From Mycolicibacterium novocastrense (lineage in GTDB: Bacteria; Actinomycetota; Actinomycetes; Mycobacteriales; Mycobacteriaceae), in contig NZ_BCTA01000070.1 of NCBI RefSeq assembly GCF_001570485.1, positions 1-64,000 of the forward strand: DNA of 64,000 bases. Direction: 5' to 3'. This document shows positions 27,801 through 34,939 of this stretch, one piece after another. Each line of letters opens with the position of its first letter. The stretch's first letter is position 1. The notes beneath the pieces were generated by a model. The model was not told the origin of the DNA. It did no database searches and worked only from the letters and a program-made list of their open reading frames with translations. The translations under genes and the position numbers were made by a program.

Positions 27801-28154
27801 TTGACCGCGCTGTCCCAGCGCAGCCCATTCGCCGAAGCGTTCCGCACCACCGGCCAGAACACTGCGGGCGCAAGCAGTCTGCGCACCGAGCTGCACGAGC
27901 TGCCGCCGCACGAGTGGCCCACTCGATTGCGTAGCCTCATCTCCGACCAAGTAAGTCTGATCCTGCGTCGCAACGTAGACCCTGATCGACCTCTCGCCGA
28001 GTACGGCGTCGACTCGTTGGGCGCCCTCGAACTACGGACGCGTGTCGAGAGCGAAACCGGGATACGCCTCACGTCTAGCGACATCGCCACCACGACTGTC
28101 CGCAGTTTGGCAGCGCTGCTGTGCGAAAGGCTTACTTCTGTCGAAGCCGTCTAG
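21828..28154 (+). CDS. Mas-type reducing type I PKS (KS-AT-DH-ER-KR-ACP) with Asp in place of the KS cysteine
   Basis: A 2108-residue single-module polyketide synthase with the domain order and length of mycocerosic acid synthase. KS ~30-455; AT ~555-860 with active Ser642 in GHSLGE and a VAVHS specificity motif nearer to methylmalonyl than malonyl types; DH ~905-1190 with HxxxGxxxxP His947 and Asp1111; ER ~1425-1755 with NADPH loop SATGGVG near 1570; KR ~1765-1950; ACP ~2015-2100 with Ser2063 in GVDSLGAL. All domains keep their key residues except the KS. There the active-site motif reads TADSSS instead of TACSSS (Asp200), while His335 and His371 remain. Without Cys it cannot hold an acyl thioester; it may decarboxylate like KSQ domains, or the protein may only reduce or transfer chains. 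There is no thioesterase, so a PapA enzyme probably releases the chain. Confidence 0.93.
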   Translation: MDSSGAIDDRTHRSASTNSSHDTSSTPVTPVAVIGMACRLPGGIDCPEQLWEALLRGDDLVTEVPPDRWDVEEFYDPEPGVAGRSVSKWGAFLDDVAGFDPEFFGISEREAIALDPQHRLLLENSWEAMEHAGLGPERVRESRTGVFVGLTHHDYQLVTADSPEMSGPYGFQDNLSSMASGRIAYALGLRGPALTVDTADSSSLTAVHMACRSLDVGESDMAFAGGAFVMLESRRFLAGTANGQLSPTGRCHAFDIAADGHVLGEGSAVVLLKRLPDALSDGDRILAVIRGTAANQDGHTVNISTPSSSAQSAVYREALEIAGVDAGSVGMVEAHGTGSAGGDAAEYTSLTEVYGADAACALTSVKTNLGHAQSAAGVLGLIKTVLALQRAAIPPNLHFTRLPDDLARTRTRLFVPQEITAWPEAEYPRRAAVSSYGLSGTNVHAIVEQAPESFVSEGDSADVSGAGGQLFALSSTSAVELRRTAGRLADWVDAHAEVALSDLGYTLARRRAHRPVRTAVLASSRAELSAALRQVADAEMSYQGAVGRDDRGPVWVFSGQGSQWAAMGAQLLAAEPVFAATVGQVEPLIAAESGFSVTEALSASQTVTGIDRVQPTLFTMQVALAATLTAYGVRPGAVIGHSLGEVAAAVVAGALSLQDGVRVICRRSRLMSRIAGSGAMASVELPAKQVLSELTARRVKDVVVAIAASPESTIISGAAETLRAMVSAWEQRDVIASEIASDVAVHSPQVEPILEELKEALAELTPMTPQVRFYSTTQFDPREQPACDGRYWVDNLRRTVRFAAAVRAALEEGYRVFAELAAHPLLTQAVEQTAHSLDIPLAVLGGLKQEQDLPHVLGFVADLHSAGAAVDFSVLYPNGRLVDAPLPSWTHRRLWLTPDGGQTSTRGGHTVSVHPLLGQHVRLQEEPEHHVWQAEVGTIAQPWLADHQVRGVAVLPAAAYCEMALTAARTVLDEACEIRDLHFGRPLSLNERVTIGAAAVVASRGVVDFTVETRDLEGQVRRASAVFHAAADEQPAEDVSSLVAAHPRRVEGTDVRNRLGQSGVQYGPAFGGLEVVHTGVGDGASVLAEVALPRDLRSQQDGYGFHPALLDACFQSVAAHPDVQALGSGVLALPLGVRRLRAFGGGHRAHYCYTRVTRADASGIEADLDVLDEHGTVLLAVQGLRLDTGESEGDHKDRILNERLLTIEWRPRQLPALAHPYAGNWLLINGFNMDVASTALTDVLKSHGAQCTTMWWPPHADATAKAAELRDHLRTGTFGRAVVLTERSGDGATDQSPQVGRDYAQQLAHITHELAEMAAGWPRLYVVTRGAQGVVAGDVVNLEQAGLRGLMRVVGVEHPHVRAVQVDMDERTDVELLALQLLSDSEEDETAWRNGEWYTARLCPAPLRPDERHVTDASHVDDGMRLQIRTPGDLETMELVACQRMTPGPGQIEVAITASSINFADVLVAFGRYPAFEGRLPELGTDFAGVVTAVGPDVDSHEVGDHVGGLCADGCWGTFVTCDAELAVTLPAGLSDGQAAAVTTAYATAYHGLHDLAHITGGDKVLIHSATGGVGQAAIAVARAVGAEVFATAGSPERRQMLRDMGIDHVYDSRSIEFAEAIRRDTDGYGVDIVLNTLAGAAQRAGIELLAFGGRFVEIGKGDIYGDTRLGLLPFRRNLAFFGLDLGLLSQTHPGRLRDLLTTVYGLTAGGTLPVPASTHYPLADAATAIRVMSAAEHTGKLVLDVPREGHSQVIVPPAQVPVFRADGAYLVSGGLGGLGLFVAEKMAADGCGRIVLSSRSQPTAEAIHAIERMRAMGADIEVVCGDIADPETAGRLVDSATATGLAVCGVLHLAAVVEDATLTNITDELLERDWAPKVYGAWNLHTATIGQPLDWFCSFSSAAALVGSPGQGAYAAANSWLDAFTRWRRAQGLPATAIAWGIWGQIGRAATLAEGAEVAITPEEGAYALDTLLRHNRTYTGYTPVTGMPWLTALSQRSPFAEAFRTTGQNTAGASSLRTELHELPPHEWPTRLRSLISDQVSLILRRNVDPDRPLAEYGVDSLGALELRTRVESETGIRLTSSDIATTTVRSLAALLCERLTSVEAV

Positions 28155-28221
28155 TGTCAGCGCTTCGGGTGCTCGGAATGCTGAGAATGCGGGATGCTCC
28201 CCCGCGCGGGTTCGTGATCTA

Positions 28222-28517
28222 TCAGACGATCTCGCCCGCGAGGTCGAATCCAGACAAGGTCTTCGCGGCCAGTTCCCGCAGAGCGGGCTTTGTATTCACA
28301 GCACCCGGTTGGTAGGCGACCACACTGGCGCCGACCTTGTCACCTATACGCCCCGACTGTAGGTGCATCAGGCCGCCTGCTCGCTCCAGCCACCGGCGCG
28401 TGACACTACCGGCCCCCGCGTTGTGACGTACTCGGCGTCAGTACCGTCCAGACGGCACATCATCATTCCGAAGTCTCCGAGATGGGAACAGAACACCGGG
28501 AAACTGGGGTCTCCGAA
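28222..28517 (-). pseudogene. papA-like acyltransferase remnant (C-terminal ~95 residues, frameshifted)
   Basis: The reverse strand encodes PVFCSHLGDFGMMMCRLDGT and then, after a frameshift near 28395-28400, TRRWLERAGGLMHLQ, VVAYQPGAVNTKPALREL and a TGA stop at 28222. These align over their whole length with the C-terminus of the intact PapA-like protein at 13396-14829 (PVFCSNLGDHASLLCRLDGT, TRRWLERTGGVMRLQ, VVAYQPGTTNTKAALREL). The N-terminal three quarters, including the HxxxDG site, are gone. It is divergent enough from the intact copy to be an old paralogue and not a recent duplicate. It abuts a fadD remnant. Confidence 0.85.
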
Positions 28518-28524
28518 CGTCAAA

Positions 28525-28635
28525 GACGTTGCGGATCTCGTTCTGGTGTGCCCGGGTTCGATTCCGATCACCACGAGCGGCAAGGTAAGACAGGCAACCT
28601 GTGCCAAACAGTATCGAAGGGGTCAAGTCGTCTAG
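28525..28635 (+). pseudogene. FAAL (fadD) remnant, C-terminal ~36 residues
   Basis: The forward frame reads DVADLVLVCPGS, then IPITTSGKVRQATC and QYRRGQVV to a TAG stop. It matches the last part of the intact FAAL (AVADVVLVSPGS, IPITTSGKVRRATC, HYRTGQF), including the catalytic-Lys motif of the lid domain. Nothing upstream belongs to a fadD gene: within about 10 bases the sequence switches to the papA remnant on the other strand. The two remnants are thus divergent and joined at their truncated N-terminal sides. Confidence 0.82.
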
Positions 28636-28658
28636 CCCACGACTGATAATCGGTCAGA

Positions 28659-28997
28659 TCAGAAGCTCTGACAGGTGTTGAACGCCTGTTCGATGGCCGG
28701 CAGGTACGGCTGGGCCCACTGGGCGTTCGCAATCTGCGTCGCTATGACCCGCCGTTGATTTGGACCCGAGGCAAGGAACTGGTGCAAACCCGCCTGCAGC
28801 CCCTTCGCCTGGTTGAAGCCGGCGGCGGCTTCAGGGCTCTGCGCGTTCAGTGCCGCTACCAACTGCGGGTAAGTGCACGTCGTGTTGACAGCCGCGTCCA
28901 AGTTGGGAGCCGCGGATGCGGCCCCGGCACCGGCTGCCAGCGAGACGGCGACACAGCCCGCACCGATGGCCAGACTGGTAAGCGACTTCTTGATCAT
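28659..28997 (-). CDS. small secreted haemophore-like protein
   Basis: A 112-residue exported protein with a clear signal peptide: KK, a hydrophobic core, then AGAASA with cleavage near residue 29-30. The mature part of about 82 residues is mostly helical, with two Cys (41 and 109) placed to form one disulfide. It resembles the mycobacterial haemophore-related family (Rv0203-type, haem-binding). Rv0203 is linked to haem uptake with MmpL3/MmpL11; here the gene lies just downstream of two mmpL genes on the same strand, 146 nt away. The start ATG 28997 has a strong GGAGGGA site. Haem binding is not proven by sequence; a structural or lipid-related role is possible. Confidence 0.72.
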   Translation of the reverse strand: MIKKSLTSLAIGAGCVAVSLAAGAGAASAAPNLDAAVNTTCTYPQLVAALNAQSPEAAAGFNQAKGLQAGLHQFLASGPNQRRVIATQIANAQWAQPYLPAIEQAFNTCQSF

Positions 28998-29143
28998 GAA
29001 CGATTCCCTCCCTGCGCAGGTTTGCGCTGACTTTACTTCGTTACACCGACTAGTTCGTTATGCCGGTTCGCACCGTTACAGCGACTTTAGTCCCCGCTGC
29101 CGGGCTGCCCCAAACCTTGAAGCACACGACCTTCATTCGAGCT

Positions 29144-32017
29144 TTACGGTTCCTGCCCGAGCAGGGTCCGCACCGCGGGACGGGTCCCTGTCGGCCGCAG
29201 CATGGAACTGGCGGGACGGGGCCGCACGCGCAGCGGCCACCAGAACCACCGGCCCAGCAATGCCGCGATCGAGGGTGTCATGAACGCGCGGACGATCAAG
29301 GTGTCGAACAGCAGGCCCAGCCCGATGGTCGAGCCGACCTGTCCGATGATGCGCAGGTCGCTGACCACCATCGACAACATGGTGAAGGCGAAGACCAGAC
29401 CTGCCGCCGTGGCGACCTTGCCGCTCCCGCCCATGGCCCGGATGATGCCGGTGTTGAGGCCGGCGCCTATCTCCTCCTTCATTCGCGACACCAGCAGGAG
29501 GTTGTAATCGGAACCGACGGCAAGCAGGATGATCACCGACATCGCGAGCACGAGCCAGTGCAATTCGATACCCAAAATGTGTTGCCAGATGAGCACGGAA
29601 AGCCCGAATGCCGCACCGAGCGACACCGCCACCGTGCCTACGATCACCAACGCAGCGAGGAAACTTCGCGTGACGATCAGCATGATGATGAAAATCAGAC
29701 AGAGCGCAGCGACTCCCGCGAGTAGTAGGTCGTAGAAGGAGCCGTCCCGCAAGTCCTGGTACGTGGGCGCGGTCCCCGCGACGTAAATCTTGGCGTTCTC
29801 CAACGGAGTGACCTTGAGCGCTTCCTCTGCGGCGGTTCTGATCGCGTCCACCCGCGAGATGGCCTCCGGCGACCCAGGATCACCCCGATGGGAAATGATC
29901 AGGCGCATGGCTTTCCCGTCCGGCGAGAAAAACAAGCTCATGGCGCGTTTGAAGTCCTCGTTCTCGAAGACCTCGGGCGGCAAGTAGAAAGAGTCGTCAC
30001 TTTGGGCCTCGTCGAAGATTCTGCCCATCGCGGTCGCGGTATCGCTCGCTTCATCCAACCTGAGAATGACGCCGGACATCGTGCTGTGCATCGTCATGAC
30101 CATTGTTCGCATACTTTGCATCGCCGCGATCATCCGCGGGAGTTGCGCGAGCATCTGCGGCATGAGTGCGTTTATCTTGTCTAGGTTCTCGACCAACTCA
30201 TGCATCTTGACGCTGATCCGGTCGGGGCCGTCGACGGCATCAAAAAGAGATCTCAAAGCCCAGCAAATGGGGATGTTGAAGCAATGCGGCTCCCAATAGA
30301 AGTAGTTACGGATAGGCCTGAAGAAATCGTCGAAATTGGCGATGCTGTCCCGCAACTCGTCGGTTATGACTGTCAGTTCCTTGGTCTTGACAATCGTTTC
30401 GTTAGTGATGCTGTTCATTTGCTGCATCAGGGAATACATGCGCTGCAATTGCGTCAGCATGTTCGTCATGTCGTCTGCCTGTTTCAGCAGATCCCTCATG
30501 CGGTTTTTCTGAAACGGCAACATCTGCATGAGACTGGCGCTCTGCAGGCTGATCTGAAACGGTATCGAGGTGCGCTCGATCGGGGTGCCCTCGGGCCGGG
30601 TTATGCCCTGCACCCTGGAAACACCGGGGACGGCGAAGATGCTCTTGGCCAATTTATGCAGGACCAGGAAGTCGGTCGAATTACGCATATCGTGGTCGGC
30701 CTCGACCATCAGGATGTCGGGCATCATTCGCGACGGTGGAAAGTGCCGCTCTGCGGCGGCATACCCGACATTCGCAGGAATGTCCTGGGGAACATACAGT
30801 CGGTCGTTGTAGCTGGTCCGGTATCCGGGAAGCGCCAGCAGTCCGATAAGCGCAACCACACAGGCGGTGACGAGAATGGGGGCGGGCCATCGCACGATCG
30901 CCGTCCCCAGCCGCCGCCACCGGCGGACGATGACTTTCCGCTTGGGCTCGAAGAGCCCGAAGCGACCACCGACAGCGAGTGCGGCGGGAATCAGCGTGAG
31001 CGCAACCAGGACCGCGATGACCATGCCCACAGCCGTCGGAATGCCCATCGTCTGGAAGTAGGGCAGTCGAGTGAAGCTCAGGCAGAATATTGCTCCGGCG
31101 ATCGTCATACCGGATGCCAGCACGACCTTGGCCACGCTGCTGTAGGTCGTGTAGAAGGCTGTGACCCGATCCTCGCCGGCCTGCCGCGCCTCGTGATACC
31201 GGCCGGTGAAGAAGATCCCGTAGTCCGTTCCGATCGCTATGCCCAGTGATACGAGCATGTTCACGGCGAACGTGGAAAGCCCGATGATCTCGTGATCGCC
31301 GAGCAGCGCAACGACCCCCCTGGCGGCCTGGACCTGTACCCCTACGATCAACAGCAGCAGGACAGCGGTGACGATCGACCGGTAGACGAAGAGCAACATC
31401 GCGATGATCACCGCGACGGTGACGATGGTGATCTTGATGATGGACTTGTCGCCGGCGTGGTTCATGTCCGAAACCAAGGGCGCAGGACCGGTGACGTAGG
31501 CCTGCACCCCGGGCGGCGGCGGTGTGCGTGCCACGATATCCCGGACGGCTTCCACGGATTCGTTGGCCAGGGCCTCGCCTTGGTTGCCGGCGAGATTCAA
31601 TTGCACATACGCGGCGGTACCGTCGGGGCTTTGCACGCCCGACGCGGTCAGCGGATCACCCCAGTAGTCCTGCACATGCTGAACGTGGGTGGTGTCGGCG
31701 GTCAGTTGCCGGACGAGTTCGTCGTAATACGCGTGTGCGTCCTCGCCGAGGGGCTGCTTGCTTTCCAGGACGATCATCGCCACAGAGTCGGAGTCCGATT
31801 CCTGGAAAACCTCGCCCATGCGCTCCATGGCGTTGAACGACGGCGCGTCCCTGGGAACCAGCGACACGGAATTCTCCCGCCCGACCTGTTCCAGGGTGGG
31901 GACGGCGAAGGTGAACAGCGCGACGAGCACCAACCACAGGAGGATGATGGGTACCGACAGCCGGTAGATCATCCGCGCAATGAACGGCGGTCTTGCGCTG
32001 GTCTGTTGACTGCTCAT
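29144..32017 (-). CDS. MmpL-family RND lipid transporter, second of the operon (MmpL4b-like)
   Basis: A 957-residue RND-type inner-membrane exporter. There are two repeats of hydrophobic helices with large periplasmic loops after TM1 (~50-195) and TM7 (~405-745). The conserved Asp-Tyr pairs of the proton relay are present in TM4 (GTDYGIFFTGRY, near 268) and TM10 (GSDYNLLLVSR, near 855). The second periplasmic domain contains a Met- and Gln-rich helical stretch near 495-640. It follows the upstream mmpL by 39 nt and closes the mmpS-mmpL-mmpL operon, the arrangement of mmpS4-mmpL4a-mmpL4b in GPL loci. The expected cargo is the glycolipid made by this cluster. Confidence 0.9.
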   Translation of the reverse strand: MSSQQTSARPPFIARMIYRLSVPIILLWLVLVALFTFAVPTLEQVGRENSVSLVPRDAPSFNAMERMGEVFQESDSDSVAMIVLESKQPLGEDAHAYYDELVRQLTADTTHVQHVQDYWGDPLTASGVQSPDGTAAYVQLNLAGNQGEALANESVEAVRDIVARTPPPPGVQAYVTGPAPLVSDMNHAGDKSIIKITIVTVAVIIAMLLFVYRSIVTAVLLLLIVGVQVQAARGVVALLGDHEIIGLSTFAVNMLVSLGIAIGTDYGIFFTGRYHEARQAGEDRVTAFYTTYSSVAKVVLASGMTIAGAIFCLSFTRLPYFQTMGIPTAVGMVIAVLVALTLIPAALAVGGRFGLFEPKRKVIVRRWRRLGTAIVRWPAPILVTACVVALIGLLALPGYRTSYNDRLYVPQDIPANVGYAAAERHFPPSRMMPDILMVEADHDMRNSTDFLVLHKLAKSIFAVPGVSRVQGITRPEGTPIERTSIPFQISLQSASLMQMLPFQKNRMRDLLKQADDMTNMLTQLQRMYSLMQQMNSITNETIVKTKELTVITDELRDSIANFDDFFRPIRNYFYWEPHCFNIPICWALRSLFDAVDGPDRISVKMHELVENLDKINALMPQMLAQLPRMIAAMQSMRTMVMTMHSTMSGVILRLDEASDTATAMGRIFDEAQSDDSFYLPPEVFENEDFKRAMSLFFSPDGKAMRLIISHRGDPGSPEAISRVDAIRTAAEEALKVTPLENAKIYVAGTAPTYQDLRDGSFYDLLLAGVAALCLIFIIMLIVTRSFLAALVIVGTVAVSLGAAFGLSVLIWQHILGIELHWLVLAMSVIILLAVGSDYNLLLVSRMKEEIGAGLNTGIIRAMGGSGKVATAAGLVFAFTMLSMVVSDLRIIGQVGSTIGLGLLFDTLIVRAFMTPSIAALLGRWFWWPLRVRPRPASSMLRPTGTRPAVRTLLGQEP

Positions 32018-32056
32018 GCGATTGCGAGCGGTCCGGAGCTCGGCCCAGTCATTGGG

Positions 32057-34939
32057 TTAGCGCTCTTCCTGCCTCATGAGGAGGGAGCGCACCAGCGGCC
32101 GGGGACCTGTCGGTCGAAGCATCGAACTGGCGGGGCGGGGGCGCACGCGCAGCGGCCACCAGAACCACCGACCCAACAGCGCGGCGATCGAGGGTGTCAT
32201 GAACGCGCGGACCACCAGGGTGTCGAACAGCAGGCCCACTCCGATCGTGGAACCCACTTGCCCGAGGGTGCGCAGGTCGCTGACCAGCATCGACATCATT
32301 GTGAAGGCGAACACCAGACCCGCGGCCGTCACCACCTTGCCGCTACCGCCCACCGCCCGGATGATGCCGGTGTTGATCCCGGCGCCGATCTCCTCTTTCA
32401 TTCGTGACACCAGCAGCAGGTTGTAGTCAGACCCGACCGCCAGAAGGATGATCACCGACATCGCGAGGACCACCCAGTGAATCTGCATCCCGAATATGTG
32501 TTGCCAGATGAGCACCGACAGGCCGAACGCCGTGCCCAGCGACAGCGCCACCGTGCCGACGATCACCAGGGCGGCGACAAAACTTCGCGTAACGATGAGC
32601 ATGATCGTGAAGACCAGACACAGCGCGGCGACTCCCGCTATCAATAGGTCATAGGTGGAACCCACCACCAGGTCCTTCACCCCGGCTGCGGTGCCACCGA
32701 GATAGACCTTCGCGTTCTCCAGGGGTGTCCCCTTGAGCGCCTCCTCGGCCGCGGTTTTGATCGGGTCCACCCGCGCGATGCCCTCCGGGCTCGCGGGGTC
32801 ACCCCGTTGAGTGATGAGTAGACGCGCCACTTTTCCGTCAGGGGACAGGAAGATGTCCAGCACTCGCTGGAAGTCTTCGTTCTCGAAGATATCCGGTGGC
32901 AGATAGAAGGAGTCGTCGTTCTGGGCGGCGTCGAAAGCCTTGCCCATGGCGGTCGAGTTCTCACTCGCTTCCTCCATTTGGGCGATCATCCCCGACATGG
33001 TGCTGTGCATTGTCAGCATCATGGTCCGAGCGTTCTGCATGCTTTCGATCATTGTGGGGAACTGCTCGAGGAGCTGTGGCATGAGCGCGTCCAGGCGGTC
33101 GAGGTTCTCCAGCAAACCGCGCATCTTATCGGTGATCTGATCGATACCGTCGATCGTGTCGAATACGGATCTGATGGCCCAGCAGATGGGAATGTTGAAG
33201 CAGTGCGGCTCCCAATAGAAGTAGTTGCGAATCGGCCGGAAGAAATCGTCGAAATCCGCGACGCGATCGCGCAGCTCGTTGGTGATGTCCTCGAGTTCGT
33301 GAGTCTTGCCGACCATGTCGTGAGTCGTGGACACGATCTGCCGGGTAAGGCCGTACATGCGTTGCATCACGGCCACCATTTCTTCCATCTCGTTCGCCTG
33401 GGTGAGCATGTCGTCCATGCGGGCCCGCTGGAACGGCAGCATCTGCACCTGGGTGGCATTGCTCATGCTGAGCATGTATGGAATCGAAGTGTGCTTGAGC
33501 GGCACCCCTCCAGGGCGCGTCACGCTCTGCACCCTGGCGACGCCCGGAACAGACAGCACACCCTTGGCGAGCTTGTTCAGGACAAGAAGATCGGGCGCAT
33601 TGCGCATGTCGTGGTCGGCCTCGACCAGCAAGATGTCAGGGGCCATCATCATCGATGGAGGGAAGTGGCGCTGGGCGGCGGCGAACCCCACGTTGGCCGG
33701 GATGTCGTCCGGAATGGTTTCCTGGTCGTTATAGGTGGGTTCGTAGCCGATCAGCGCCAACAGCCCGACCAGAGCGACGGCTATGGTCGCGACCAGGATG
33801 GGCGCGGGCCACCGCACGATTGCCGTGCCCACCCGCCGCCAGCGGTGAACTGCGATCTTTTTCCTGGGCTCGAATATCCCGAAGCGGCTGCCTACGACAA
33901 GAACCGCGGGAATCAGCGTGAGGGCCACCGCGACCGCGATGACCATGCCCACTGCCGTGGGAACGCCCATGGTCTGGAACACCGGTAGCCGGGTGAAACT
34001 GAGGCAGTAAACCGCGCCGGCAATGGTCATACCGGACGCCAACACCACTTTGGCGACGCTTCGATAGGTGGTGTAGAAGGCCGTTTCCCGATCCTCGCCG
34101 GCCTCGCGCGCCTCTTGATATCGCCCCGTGAAGAAAATCCCGTAGTCGGTGCCAATCGCGATCGCTAGTGCGACCAGCACGTTGATGACGAATGTCGTCA
34201 GGCCGATGAGTTCGAGATCGCCGAGGAACGCGACGACTCCACGAGCCACCTGCACCTGAATCCCGACCAGGAGCAATATCAGGATCACCGTGAAGACCGA
34301 GCGGAAGACGATGAGCAGCATCACGAAGATCACTGCCAGGCTGAGAGCGGTGACGAGCGCGATCGTCCTGTTGCCCGCCGGGCCCAGATCCGCTGCGAAC
34401 GCCGCGGGCCCGGTCACGAAAGCTTCGACACCGGGCGGCGCAGGCGTCCGGTCCACGATGTCTCGAACGGCCTGCACCGACTGGTTGGCCAAGGCTTGGC
34501 CCGGGTCGCCAGTGAGGCTGACTTGGACATACGCGGCTTTGCCGTCGGCGCTTTCCGCGGCCCCCGACGTGAGTGGATCGCCCCAGAAGTCCTGCACGTA
34601 CTGCACGTGCGCCGAATCGGCTCTCAGCTGGCGTACCAACTCGTCGTAGTACGCGTGCGCATCGTCACCGAGAGGCTGCTGACCCTCCAGGACGATCATC
34701 ACCACGGTGTTGGACTTTGTCTCCGTGAAGTGCTCCGTCATGCGCTGCATCGCTTCGATCGACGGCGCTTTGGGAGGCTCCAGCGTTACCGCACGCTCCT
34801 CCTGGACCTTCTCCAGAGGGGGGACACCGACAGTCAGGAGGACCGTGATCGCCAGCCACGCCAGAATGATGGGCACCGCCAGGCGGTAGATCCATCGCGC
34901 TATCGCGGGCGGTTTATGGTGCAGCCGGTCGGTACTCAT
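32057..34939 (-). CDS. MmpL-family RND lipid transporter, first of the operon (MmpL4a-like)
   Basis: A 960-residue RND exporter and close paralogue of the next gene. It has the same 12-helix plan, periplasmic domains and Asp-Tyr relay motifs (GTDYGIFFTGRY and GSDYNLLLVSR). The frame is open into mmpS, but the real start is ATG 34939 (MSTDRLHHK), whose ATGA overlaps the mmpS stop, so translation is coupled. Two related MmpLs in a row suggest either a heteromeric complex or two export steps. In the GPL system MmpL4a and MmpL4b are both needed; that this pair behaves alike is inference. Confidence 0.9.
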   Translation of the reverse strand: MSTDRLHHKPPAIARWIYRLAVPIILAWLAITVLLTVGVPPLEKVQEERAVTLEPPKAPSIEAMQRMTEHFTETKSNTVVMIVLEGQQPLGDDAHAYYDELVRQLRADSAHVQYVQDFWGDPLTSGAAESADGKAAYVQVSLTGDPGQALANQSVQAVRDIVDRTPAPPGVEAFVTGPAAFAADLGPAGNRTIALVTALSLAVIFVMLLIVFRSVFTVILILLLVGIQVQVARGVVAFLGDLELIGLTTFVINVLVALAIAIGTDYGIFFTGRYQEAREAGEDRETAFYTTYRSVAKVVLASGMTIAGAVYCLSFTRLPVFQTMGVPTAVGMVIAVAVALTLIPAVLVVGSRFGIFEPRKKIAVHRWRRVGTAIVRWPAPILVATIAVALVGLLALIGYEPTYNDQETIPDDIPANVGFAAAQRHFPPSMMMAPDILLVEADHDMRNAPDLLVLNKLAKGVLSVPGVARVQSVTRPGGVPLKHTSIPYMLSMSNATQVQMLPFQRARMDDMLTQANEMEEMVAVMQRMYGLTRQIVSTTHDMVGKTHELEDITNELRDRVADFDDFFRPIRNYFYWEPHCFNIPICWAIRSVFDTIDGIDQITDKMRGLLENLDRLDALMPQLLEQFPTMIESMQNARTMMLTMHSTMSGMIAQMEEASENSTAMGKAFDAAQNDDSFYLPPDIFENEDFQRVLDIFLSPDGKVARLLITQRGDPASPEGIARVDPIKTAAEEALKGTPLENAKVYLGGTAAGVKDLVVGSTYDLLIAGVAALCLVFTIMLIVTRSFVAALVIVGTVALSLGTAFGLSVLIWQHIFGMQIHWVVLAMSVIILLAVGSDYNLLLVSRMKEEIGAGINTGIIRAVGGSGKVVTAAGLVFAFTMMSMLVSDLRTLGQVGSTIGVGLLFDTLVVRAFMTPSIAALLGRWFWWPLRVRPRPASSMLRPTGPRPLVRSLLMRQEER

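Noticed and set aside
28368..28607. 79-codon frame after the PKS as an intact small gene
   Set aside because: Its centre is the papA C-terminus, with read-through of fadD antisense on one side and a frameshift on the other. It is part of a pseudogene, not a gene.
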